A DNA stretch of 64,000 bases from Gambelia wislizenii. Taxonomy: Eukaryota > Chordata > Lepidosauria > Squamata > Crotaphytidae. Below the pieces are notes generated by a model, which worked only from the letters and a program-made list of their open reading frames with translations, did no database searches and was not told the DNA's origin. Each line of letters opens with the position of its first letter. The stretch's first letter is position 1. The stretch spans positions 235,867,809 to 235,931,808 of the forward strand of contig JAUMIR010000002.1 of assembly GCA_030847615.1 (NCBI GenBank), in the 5' to 3' direction. Shown here piece after piece: positions 46,701 to 59,341 of the stretch. The position numbers and the translations under genes were made by a program.

Positions 46701-49700
46701 ATTTTCAGAATAAACCTTGTTTCCTGTAGCATGCAAGAAATTACAGCATTGGTCAGTGCTTGCATGTATTTTGTGGCCAAGCCTAGAATAAGCAATGGTG
46801 CTTTAAAGAAATACGTGTAGCTTTGGTCAGAGAAAATTAGATGTGTGCTTTTCTGTTCATCATGAAATAGAGCAGTAAATGGGGAGTAAAAGCATACAGA
46901 AATCTAAGTTTATTTGATAGCTAGGTGCATGGAAGAAGAATAGAGCTCCAGTCTCCTACACAGGCAGATCCATGCTCCTTCACTATTGGAATATGCACTT
47001 CACCCTGGTTCTAGTTCTGAGCCATTTCCCTCCACGTATCCCCTATGTGCTTTCAGATGATTCTCCAAAAGCATGGAGGTTGGTGACAAATGAAATACCG
47101 AATTTGCATTTGGCATAGGAAATTCACAAAATCACTTGGAAGGAGCTTTGAGCTGTAGAAACATTGTGGTGTGTTCCAAGTATTTCACAATTGGATTTTC
47201 CCTTCCAGTGCTCTCCATGGCCCGAGATCACTTATGTCAATAATGTGCCCTCCCCTGGCTTTAGCAGTTCGCACAGCAGTTTCTCTATCAGTGAAGGGTA
47301 AGTCTAAATTGTGGGAGGTTTTCTCCCTTCACTTATGGCCATTTTCCTCCCCAGGTTTTGTTTGTATGTTTACATCTATGGACTCCTGGGATGCAAGGTT
47401 GTAGAACAAATTGCTGGCACTTTCTTGTTACCCTTTAATAAAGCTGGCTCATGTTTCCTACAAAGCTGTAGAAAAGAAACATGCTATTTTTTTTCTTGCT
47501 CTACCCCCCACCCCAATGGGAGAATGAACAAAACTTCATCCCTCCACCCTGCAGTCCACTCCTTCCCCTACCTCATTCCCCTTCTTCAGTACAAATGCTA
47601 CATTCTCTTTGCCCAATGGCCACAGCATTGAAATCAATAACCTATAAGGACCCCTCCAACTCTGAAAAAACAAAAACTAGCAGGTCATGATAAAGGATTA
47701 GAGCATTATTCGTGTCAACCATTGTTAGTGCTAATTTAGCTTCTGCCTTAATAGATGGTCAGGAGGTAATGTGTGTAATGGCATAAACCTTGATTGCTGT
47801 TAAGGCCAGTGGGAGAACCAGTGTTCAAGGGCAGGGCTAGAGTGGGATTGGAGGGGTGAGCCTGTGTTGAGTCTGTACCAGCCCTTTGACAAAATGTACA
47901 AGAGAATTCCTTCAAATTCTCTGGCAAGCACAGGGAAGCAGATCTTCATTGATTCTTGTTTCTCTTTCTGATACTAGAAATGGGTCTCCAAATCACCAGC
48001 CTGAACCTCCTGCTCCGATTACAGATGTAAGTCTTGTTTCATATTTTGTGTTTCATTACCTTTCCCACCCCCATCCGGAGTGTTGGGTTGTCTCTGAAGT
48101 AGCTCATCAAAGTGCACTTAGCATTGTTCAGGTTTCCAAAGGTCATATGTGGTGATTCTTGTAAGTGGCCTTCCGAAACCCATATTAGGTTAGGAACATT
48201 AGTAGGGCTAAGCAGAATGTCACCCAGTCTCCAGAACTCTTCATCAAGCCCAATGTCACATGCAGCGTGGGGAGAGAGAAATTTTTTAACAAAACAACAA
48301 CCATAAAGCCTGCATTGGTCAAAGTTTTAAGAGGAAGCATAGGAGGTGGCTCCAGACCACCTTGATTAGACTCTCCTAGGTGCTGTGCAGGTTTCATTGT
48401 TACACCTGAGGTTTTGGGACAAGAAACCACACATGGGCCGTTTTCCAGTCTTTGAAAATACAATACCAAGCATTTCTCTGGATCTGTAAATGGTCTTCAT
48501 TTCTCTTGTAAGGTAGCAACCCAATTTAGCAACCCAGAAGCAGAACAGTCATCCCTCCATCCCAACTGCCATTGCCCTGGCTGCACAGGGAGAGAAGGAA
48601 AGGCAGGCAGAGCTCCATCTTGCCTCAGCCCAGAAGCAGAATGGCCCTCCCTCCATCCTCCATCATGATTGGAATGTAGGAATAGAGGGGTATAACCTTT
48701 ATAAGAGAAACAGACCAAACAGGAATCGAGGAGGAATAGCATTATATGTCAGGGATATTTACACCAGTGAAGAGATCCATGACATCAGTACTGGAAGCCA
48801 GGTGGAGAGCAGCTGGATAAAAATTAAAGGGGAGGGAAACAACAGGGCTGTTATTGTGGGACTCTACTACAGACCCCCAAGTCAGATGGAGGAATTGGAT
48901 GATGCCTTTCTAGAACAGAGGAACACACACGCAGAAAGGAGAGATGTAGTAGTGATGGGTGATTTCAACTATGCTGATATTTGCTGGAAATATAACTCAA
49001 CCAAAACTTCAAGGTCTAGCAAATTCCTTACTTGCCTGGAAGACAATTTCATGGTCCAAAAGGTGGAAGAGGCAACAAGGGGTCAGCTATTTTAGATCTG
49101 ATCCTAACCACCAGGGATGACCTGGTTAATGGGGTACAAGAAGTGGGATCCTTAGGTGAGTCATAATCACAAAAAATCAACATGGGTTTCAGAGAAACAA
49201 GTTATGCCAGACTAATCTGATCTCTTTTTTGGATAAAATTACCAGCTTGGTAGATGAAGGGAACACTGGGGATATCACATACCTTGATTTCAGTAAGGCC
49301 TTTGACAAGGTCCCCCATGGCATTCTTGCAAACAAGCTTGTAAAATGTGGGCTAGACAAATTAACTGTTAAATGGATTTGTAATTGGTTGACTGGCGGAA
49401 CCCAAAGGGTGCTCAGCATTGGCTCCTCTTCATCTTGGAAAGATGTGACCAGTGGGGTGCCACAGGGTTCTGTCCTGGGCCCAGTGCAATTCAACATCTT
49501 TATCAATGACTTGGATGAGGGAATTAGGGGCATACTTATCAAATTTGCAGATGACACCAAATTAGGAGGAGTAGCTTAGCACGCTAGAGGACAGGATCAA
49601 AATTCAGAATGACCTGGATAGACTGGAGAGCTGGGCCAAAGCTAACAAAATGAAATCTAGTATGGAGAAATGTAAGGTACTGCACTTAGGGTGAAAAAAT

Positions 49701-50688
49701 GAAATGCATAAATATAGGATGGGGGAGACCTGGCTGAATGAGACTATGTGCGAAAGGGATCTAGGAGTCCTAGTAGACCACAAGTTGAACAGTGTGATGC
49801 GGCAGCTAAAAAGGCCAATGCGATTTTGGGCTGCATCAATAGAAGTATAGTGTCCAGGTCAAGGGAAGTAATAGTGCCACTCTATTCTGCCTTGATCAGG
49901 CCTCACTTAGAATACTGTGTCCAGTTCTGGGCACCACAATTCAAAAAGGATATTGACAAATTGGAGCGAGTCCAGAGAAGGGCGACTAAAATGGTGAAAG
50001 GTCTGGAAACCATGCCTTATGAGGAAAGACTTGGGGAGCTGGGTATGTTTAGCCTGGAAAAAAGACTGTTAAGGGGTGATACGATAGCCCTGTTTAAGTA
50101 TTTCAAGGGGTGTCACATTGAGGATGGAGCCAACTTGTTTTCTGCTGCTCTAGAGACTAGAACACAGAGCAATGGATGTAAGCTCCAGGAACAGAGATTC
50201 CACCTCAACATTAGGAGGAACTTTCTGACAGTAAGAGCTGTTTGGCAGTGGAACACACTCCCTCGGAGCGTGGTGGGGTCTCCTTCCTTGGAGGTCTTTA
50301 AACAGAGGCTGGATGGCCATCTGTCGGGGATGCTTTGATTGTGATTTCCTGCGTGGCAGGGGGTTGGACTGGATGGCCCTCATGGTCTCTTCCAACTCTA
50401 CAATTCTATGATTCTAACAGCCATTGCCCTGGCTGCACAGGGAGGAAAAAAAGGCAGGCAGAGCTCCATTTTGCCTTGGCCCAGAGGCCCTCCCCGCATC
50501 CCAACTGCCATTGCCCTGGCCAAGGAGGGAGAGAAGAGAATGTTAGATTTAATCCCTTCCCTTACTGCCATTCCCTTTCCTTTTGTATCATGTCTTAATT
50601 AGATTGTAAGCTTGAGGGCAGGGAACTGTTTTGTTGTTCTTTTTCTTGTAAAGCGCCATGTACATTGATGCCGCTATAGAAATAAAAG

Positions 50689-50724
<36 letters not shown>

Positions 50725-53700
50725 TCTTATATAGAACCTCCTACCAACCTCTACACCTCAGGAAGCTCAGCAGTGGCTGCACCGGAATCGCTTCTCAACA
50801 TTTTCACGGCTTTTCACAAACTTCTCAGGTAGTAGCAAAAACCTCTTCCTGCTGTGCTCCATCAAACGGAAGGCTTTAGCAACCTGAATCCTCAACTTCT
50901 TTGTCACCTCTTCTGACAGTGTCTCTCTGCTATCACCACCCTCCACTCCTTGAGCCTCCCAGATGGTTCTTCAGGTTCAACCATCTGAATGTTGCAAAGC
51001 TCTGTGCCCTGTGGGCCATCCCACTACAGTGGTTTGGGACCAGCTTTCTGTAATGTATCTGCCCCTCTTGTTGCATCCCAGATTTGCCACAACCTCTATA
51101 GAAGGACTTGAAAAGCAGGATTATGGAGGGAAGATGGAGATTCCTTAATGAAATCCACAATTTCAACCCCCTAATTCTAACCAATACAGCCAAATCATTC
51201 TTCCCCCCCTCCTCCGCCACCCAGTTCCCTTCTAAACATAGGGAAGGGGCTGGAACCTCTCACCTCCTCTACCCGTTATCTGAGTGATGTACAAACAACA
51301 GTAAGGAGCACTTCTAGGCTGGCTGTTTGTCTCTTTTTTTTTTCAGGCTTGGCACCTAGTGCCTCCAAATGTAAAACTCAGATATGCTGAGCTCTTTCAT
51401 TAGCCAAGGGTAGGGACATGGGGCCTTCCAGATATCATGGGTCTGCAGCTCCCATCATTTCATGACCACTGACCATGCTAACTGGGGGCTGTTAGGAACT
51501 GGATCACCACCAGAGTTGCAGAGCCAGCGGTTCCCTGCGTCTGTATGAGACAGTATTTATGTAGAAGCATGTTATGTGTGAAATGTGAAGATTGTCCTAT
51601 TGAAACAAATCTTTGTTCTTACCCCACAATTTCCTTTTTTTAAAAAAAATTCTAGGGGCAGACTTACTGAAGTTGACAAGGGAAGATGTCATACAGATCT
51701 GTGGTCCTGCAGATGGCATCAGACTCTTCAATGCATTGAAGGGACGGTGTGTATCATCCAGACTAGCTTTAAATGGTGGGTGGGGTTTTATGTACCAGAT
51801 TGTAAACAAAAGTAAGATTTCTGCTTCTGTTTTGTTACTCTATTTTATATTTATTTTTGGTACTTGAAAATCGCTGGCATATCTAAGGCTTTAGTGCGAC
51901 AGAAGGGAGCTTTTTCCATCATACAATACATAGGATGCATTGAGGAAGTACATGAAAAACACTGTTGCTTGTGTTCTGGGAATCTGAAACTCATATTACA
52001 GGGCATTGGATAGGACTAGAACTTAATTAGAAGCACTCCCTTGGAGCGTGGTGGGGGTCTCCTTCCTTGGAGGTCTTTAAACAGAGGCTGGATGGCCATC
52101 TGTCGGGGATGCTTTGATTGTGATTTCCTGCGTGGCAGGGGGTTGGACTGGATGGCCCTTCTGGTCTCTTCCAACTCTGCCATTCTATGATTCTATGTTT
52201 TTCTGGCATTCTGGAGGTGGTTTGGTATAGACAGATGAGAGGGCCCTTTTGGTTTCTTCATTAAAGAGAGCTTGCTTCATAGTTTCCGTACCATTCTTTG
52301 TGAAACGTAACCTGTAACTGTCTGCTTCTGATCCCCTTTGAGCTGCATCAGAAGGCTGTTTAAGCAATCTGCTATTTCTTGAATTGTTTGCTGGTTCCCA
52401 AATGAAGAAAGGGTGAATACTGACCAGCACCAGATGAACAAGAGTCAGCTTCTGATAAGGGTCGGTAGGAATCTGTGCTAATACAAAGCCATACCACTGA
52501 GTTAATGTACCAATTCTGATGGTTGAGATAGTGCTGTGGGAGTCGGGGTAAGTGCAGTGGGTCCTGCTGACCCTTGTCAGGAGCCTGATTTATTCCACAC
52601 AGACAAGACTTACAAGAAGAAAGAGCAAGGGGTGGAGGCAGTGCTTCTCCTCCCCCCACTTTCCCTGCCATGAACTAATGAAATACTTGCTTCTGCCCTT
52701 TGCGGTAATCTACAGAGATGGTGATATTAAGGAAATGCACAGAAAGCAAAGGGAGGAATGGAAAATTACAAGGAATGGAAATGGGGCAATAAGGGGGTGA
52801 TGGAGCAAGAGGGTGAAGGGCCCAGCCAGGATTAGAGCTCAGAGGGTTGAGGAAAGGTTAGGAAGTGCTTTGGGGAGAGTGAGTCCTTGGGAATCACCCC
52901 CAAAATGGGAAGATGGACTTAAATTGTTTGAGGGTTCACAGGGATCCTAAATAGCAAGTCAATCTCGGACTATTACTTGATGTCATTGACCATAATACTC
53001 CTTCCCATCCCTTTCCAAATGCTTCACCATTCCCTTTAAACCTGTAATCAAGAACTTAAAATTACATAAATGGAAGTCAGAGGCATTTGCAAGGAAAAAC
53101 TCCAAAAGTAAAGTAAAGGTCTGGAAAACATTGGTACTTGATTTGTGTCATTGTTCAAAAAAGTATGTAAAAGTGGCAAAATACAGTCATCCTTTCGCAT
53201 TCACGTTTTTCAGATTCTCAGTTTTATGTATTCGCAGAAAGCTGCCAAGTGTTTGCTCGACCTTCAGCCCCCACCCCACCCGGAACATACAGCTTTCCTT
53301 GGCCTTTGTTCCCTGTGGGGGAGGAGCCAAAGGCCGAGGAAACCATCAGCGGCTTTCTGGCGAGTGCGTGTCTTTCCTCGGCCTTTGTCCCCCGCCCCCC
53401 CGGGAATGAAAGCCAATAAAAACCACGCATTCCCTGTGGGTGAGGAGCCAAAGGCCGAAGAAACCATTGGCAGCTTTGCGGCGAATGGGCAGCTTTCCTT
53501 GGCCTTTGTTCCCTGTTGGGGGGGGGGGATGAAGGCGAAGGAAAGCTGCCTCTTCGCCGCAAAGCCACTGAGGGTTTGCTCGGCCTTCGGCTCCCACCCC
53601 AAAGGAATGCGTGGCTTTTCTCGCCCTTCATTCCCTGTGGGGGAGGAGTTGAAAGCCGAGGAAACAGGCGGAGGCTTTGCAGCAAGCGTGTGGCTTTCCT

Positions 53701-56700
53701 CGGCCTTCATTCCCCCCTACCCCCACAGGGAATGAAGACCGAGGAAAGCCACGCATTCCCTGTGTGTGTGGGGAGTCGAAGGCTGAGCAAACCCCTGCAC
53801 TCACCGCAAAGCCTTCAGGTGCTCTGCGGCAGGGGCATGGTAATGGCGGCAGCATAGCAGCAGCCCTGGGGGTATGGTGATGGCAGCGGCGGTGACATGG
53901 TGGACACAATGGCCAAGGTCCCAGAGGTATGGTGGGGGTGATGGCAGCTACAGCGGCGGAGGCCCAGGGGGTATGGTGGCAGTGGCGGCAGCGACTGGTG
54001 GCGGTGACGGGGCGCATGGCGATGGGGGCATGGTGGTGGTGACAGGGTGAGTGATGGGGGTGGCGGTAGAGGCCTGGGAAGCTTAGGCGAGCCAGGTTGC
54101 CATAGTTTTACAATCACTTACACAGATGAATGGCTTTCCTGTGTTTTAGGAAGGGTCCAAAGCTCAATTGGAAGATAACATGCTTTGCATGTGCAAGGCT
54201 CAGTCTGAAGTATCTCCAGTTAATGACTCTTGGATTTCAGAGCAGAGGAAGAAGCTTGCTGGAGACCTTGAGAAGCTACTAGCAGTTGGAATAAGTTACA
54301 CTGGACTAGATGAGCTTGGGATTTGTGTCCAAAGCAGCTTTGCCTGTTCCTTTGTCTCAGTCTCCATTCTCCGGGTATAAGATGGAAGTTTGTAGCCTAC
54401 CCAGAAGTGTAAACAAAAGTTTGTTGAGCATGTGTGTGAACTATTAGAAGTAGGTGCTTGCTTCATAGTGTTAGAATTATCAGAGCTGATTCTATCATCT
54501 GGTGAAATCCCAGGGCACATTCTCCCCAGGAATGTACTATTTTAGAATGCTGGTTGAGGTTTGCAAGGATTAAAAAACAGAACAAAAACAGCAACACTGA
54601 AGTATGCAAAATAAAACATTACACTCTATGCATTGAACCATCTTGGTAATACTACATAAAATGAACTGAGCAAGGCCCATTTTGATAACAGCACCTAAAG
54701 CACAATTTAAAGCACTCTCAAGGGCCATTTTCATATTTCTATTAACCTAGAGAAGTGCACTGCTACAGTAACTACAGAAAAGCATAATTGGAGCACCTAT
54801 GGTGGTCAAGGCATTCTTTGTTAGCTCCCTTTATGCTCTCTTTTCTCTGCTGCATCACCACATATTTGTGAACCCTTCTACCTATTAACTCGGTCCTTTT
54901 CTCTGCCCTGTGCCTGTCCACTACCATGGATTACCAGCTGGAGTGCTGAATGACTGTTAAAATCATTCATGATTCAGAAATAGAAATTAATTCATTTGGA
55001 TGGATTTGTTTACCCACTTCCTCTAAATTGGCTAATATATAGTGAGCTAGGAAATAGGATTTGTATCTTTTTGGCTTGAAAATTCCTTTTGCACCAATTC
55101 TGTTGTTCTAATAGAATTGAATGGAAAACATCTGGTTATTTAAGCCTAGCCTTATGACAGGAGTATTCAGATTCATGGAAGCATTCAAATATGTAGCCTT
55201 CCCCACAGCTCTTTGAAGACAAGCAGTCCCTAAGAAGGATTTTGCCATGTTATTTTCTGAAAGTACAAATTGGCCAAGCTCAGTTAGGAAGCATAATCCT
55301 TGCTAACTCTGGAGTCCTGACATCTTCCTTCCTCCACAGGATGGTACGGCCAAGGCTGACAATCTATGTTTGCCAAGAGTCACAACAGTTGAGGGACCAG
55401 CAGAAGCATGAAGATGGAGATGCAGCAAACAGTACTTTCTTTGGTAAGGATGTCAGGAAAGAAGTGTCTGCCTCTCTGTCTTGCAGTCCTCCACCACTTT
55501 CCCCCTAATGGAACGCCAGTCTCTTCTAATGGGATGATCTCCTCAAAGTAGTATACAGTAGGACCCTGTATCCACTGAATCATTATCCACTTATTCAGTT
55601 ATCCACAGGACACAAAACAGCACACGTATCATACAGTCTTCTTAGAAAATACACATTGGAAACTGCTTAATGCAGTGTAGGTGTGTAAATTGCTATTGCT
55701 TAACAGTTTGTAAGCCACTCTGATAGCCTTTGTGGCTGAAGAGCAGGGTATAAATACCTAAATAAAAAATAAAAAATAATAAAAAATGTGTCCTCTCTAG
55801 CCATTTTCTAGGTCCTCCAAGACAACTCTATGGTATTTTAAACCAGAAGTCCTATTAGTTTCAATGTCGTTTGCTATTTTCCATGGTTTTCAGTATCCCC
55901 AGGGCCCCCCAGAACCAATCTACAACAGATACAGGGGTCCTACTGTAATGCATTGGGTACTTTGTCATCCAGTTACCTTAATGAGGAATGGTTTGGGGAG
56001 CTTCTTTCAGCCCAAGGGTCAACTTCCGTTTTAAGAGAATGAATTTATTTCTTTAAATTTATTTCATTTATATCCTACCCTTTAATCAATATGACACAAT
56101 AGAGGCTAAAACAAAACAGAGTTAAAACAATGTATAGTACAAAAGAGCAGATTGAAAACACAAATTTTTTAATTGTTTTAGAAGCATTTGAAGCATAATA
56201 GCAAACCTAAAAATACAGTACACCCCATTAAAAGACCTTTCTGCAACAGCCAGTTAACAGCTGAAAGCCTGTGTAAATAAAAAAAAGGGGGCTTTTGGCC
56301 CAGAGAGGAAGTCAACTGAGTCTCTCATGAGAGGGAATTCCATAGCCTGGAAGTAGCCAGTGAGAAGGCCCTCCTACATTCTCACCAAATGAAGCTCTTG
56401 GAGACCACTTTCCAGTGGTGGATAAACAAGGAGGAGGGGTAATAGCATACTTTAAATGAGAGCGCTTATTAGCAGTAATTAAGCCTGGCATTAAGGTAGC
56501 TTAACTTTCTAGAATAGAAGAAAATGCACAATTTGAGAAGCCACCAAATGATAGTACAGGTTATCTTAAAGGAGGGGTGCATGGCCATCTGTGAAACCAA
56601 AGCAAGAGCCAAGTAGGGCAAGAATCAGCCTCAGAAGACTAAGATTCCCTACCTCTGCCCTGATGCAAAAAACATGGAATAGTACCTGTGTTCTAATAGA

Positions 56701-58642
56701 TGCTGCAATGGCTCCAGATACATAGAGATATGGCTGTTGATTCCAATAGACTTCAACAACTAAAAGCATTTTTAAGGTAAATCTAAATGATCTGGCATGA
56801 GCAAGTGTGGTGTAGTGGTTTGAGTGTTGGACTAGGACTTTGGAGACCAGGGTTCGAACCCCTGTTTGGCCATGGAAAGCCACTGGGTGACATTAGACAC
56901 ATCATACTCTCAGCCTAATGGGAAAGCAAAGGCAAATCCCCTCTGAACAACTCTTGCCAAGAAATTCCCATTATAGGTTTGCCTGAGGGTTGCCATAAGT
57001 GAGAAATGACTTGAAGGTGCACAACAACATCACCAACAGCAGCAGCAACTGATTTGGCAGCATACTATAGTTGTGCCTTCATATTCGCTGGGGTTTGGTT
57101 CCAGGATCCCCCGTGGATACCAAACTCCATAAATACTCAAGTCCCATTATATGCAGTAGCATAGCAAAATAGTGTCCCTTATATAAGAAGGCAAAATGAA
57201 GGTTTGCTTTTTGGATTATTATTTTTTAAGAGTATTTTCAAGCCGTGAATGCTTAAATCCGCGGATACCAAATCCATGGATATGGAGGGACAACTGTATT
57301 TTTAAAAAAACAACACATTTTCTTCAGTGAATGTACTTGCAAATCCACAGGACATGGGCATCATACAAAATGAGGCATTCCTCTTTTTCTCACTCTTACA
57401 AGAAGAAATGCCTCTTCTGAACTGTTACTCACTGTGGAAAAATCCATGCATAATCTAAATACCTTTCTCTGTACAGTTGTCCCTCCACATTCGCGTGGGT
57501 TAGGGGCGTGAGACCCCCGCAAATGTGAAAAAACCGTGAATAAAAACTAGGTCACGCCACTGCCCTCCCGCAACCCCCACTGCTTCTCCCCTCCCCAGGA
57601 GCAGTGACGGGGCTACCCAAGCCTTGTCGCTGCTTCCTCCAACCCCCTCCCACCCACCCCAGGAGCAGCGACCCCGTTGCAGTTTTTTGGATGGCAGGGG
57701 GCACTCCCAAAACCGCGAATAGTCAAAACTGCAAATCTTAAAGTCGCGAATGTGGAGGGACAACTGTACAGCTGTTTTTTTTTAAAATGCATTTATAAAT
57801 TAATGCAGATTTAAATGCTGATTACAAATCACAGAAATACAAGATTTCTTGGAGTGACAGCCTATGATTAAGTAGTGTTCACTTGCCGGTTCGTAAAGTT
57901 TGTTGAAATGTCCATAGCCTGTGTATCTTGGAAACTGCAGAATCTACTAGAAATTATAAAATGTATTGAAAGAAACATTTGTGGCTGAAGAATGATGTAC
58001 ATTTGTTTTTGATCTAATTGAGGGGATCTACATAGCTAAATCCATTTCTGATTGCTTCAGAGTCTCAGGTGAATGAGGTAGTTTAGAAGAGTAAATAAAA
58101 GAAGCATAGTGTTCCTCAGAAAGCCAGTGTGGTTTAGTGGTTTGAGAGTTGGACTGGGACTCCAGGAGACCAGGTACAAATACCAGCTCAGCCATGGAAA
58201 CCCACTAGGTGATTTAGGGCATGTCATATGTTCTCTGAGCCTTAGTAGACGGCAATGGCAAACTTCCTCTGAATAATTCTTGCCAAGAAAACCCCATGAT
58301 ATCTTTGTCTTGGGGGTTCATCTACATGGGTCAGAATATGCCAGCTTCCTGCCGGTATATCTTGCCCATGGATCAGGCCCATTCCTCCCCCATTACCTGC
58401 CAGAAACAGTCAGGAGTCCAGGTGGGCATGCCAGCCGGTCTCTGCAGCTGCTGCTGCCATCCACATTCCACTCTCCAGATCCAGGAACCTGGCCCGCGCA
58501 CGTGAACAAGACCCCCTGAATATGACGAGCCCAGTCACATGCTGCGGGCCTGCTTCCTGGCTGCAGAAGAGCAACAGCAGACGGCAGGTGCAGCGATGGG
58601 CCGGCATGCCAGAAAGGGCTCCTTCAGTTACCCAGGGCCCAA

Positions 58643-58680
<38 letters not shown>

Positions 58681-59310
58681 CAATTGGAGTGGTTTTCACA
58701 GGTATTATTTTAAAACAGTGTAACTGGCTTTAACCCATCTTGGCCCCGTCTTTGCCCTGGAGGTTGTAAGGACTGCCCGGGGGCAAAATGTGGCAAATGC
58801 CCTATGTTGTCTGGAATGCAGGGCTCAAAGACCAGGCCAAGACACAGGGTAGATAACCCGTGTAGACAAGCCCAGGGTTGCCATAAGTCAGAAATGACTT
58901 GAAGGCACACAACAACAACAACAACAGCTAATAACACTCCTCTTTATATAAGGCACTTTTTTTTCAATAACAAAGCATGCTTTAATTTGAGAGACATTCT
59001 TGATATGGCCTTGAATGATTCTGCATCCTTTTAATTAAAGTGTGAAATGGTATTTCCATGTATGCCACACGGTCGACATTGTGTGTAGTTATTGACATAT
59101 CCTAAGTTATTACAGTATTTCAAGGTCACTATGCACTTGCTGGTATACTAACGGTTTTATTTTTAAAGTTTACTTCATTTAATGAATTTTAAGAATTAAT
59201 TTAGTTTCTATAATATTTCTTACAAGGAAAAAAGTAACTGTACAAAATAAGATAACAGGATACAAAAATATAGTGCCTAACACTACTTTAGAAAATACCA
59301 CAAGTAAAAC

Positions 59311-59341
<31 letters not shown>

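Larger units (their letters stand above)
48027..50734 (+). other. TFCP2: TFCP2 intron 9
   Basis: A 2.7-kb intron from GTAAGT to ATATAG. Most of it is the CR1 at 48650-50417, flanked by similar GC-rich blocks, then a retroposon tail and the (TAA)n tract. Confidence 0.9.
51747..55339 (+). other. TFCP2: TFCP2 intron 11
   Basis: A 3.6-kb intron from the weak donor GTGTGT to CCACAG. It holds a CR1 tail (52034-52198) and the GC-rich hairpin array (53184-54060). The remainder has no recognised element. Confidence 0.88.

Noticed and set aside
51613..51867. An alternative terminal exon reading through exon 11 into the intron
   Set aside because: The frame is open for about 40 codons after exon 11, but exon 12 follows in the right phase and the extension has no conserved sequence.
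53145..53735. A 196-codon plus-strand frame and overlapping minus-strand frames as genes
   Set aside because: They lie in the GC-rich hairpin array; direct and inverted copies of the same block explain the repeated peptides.
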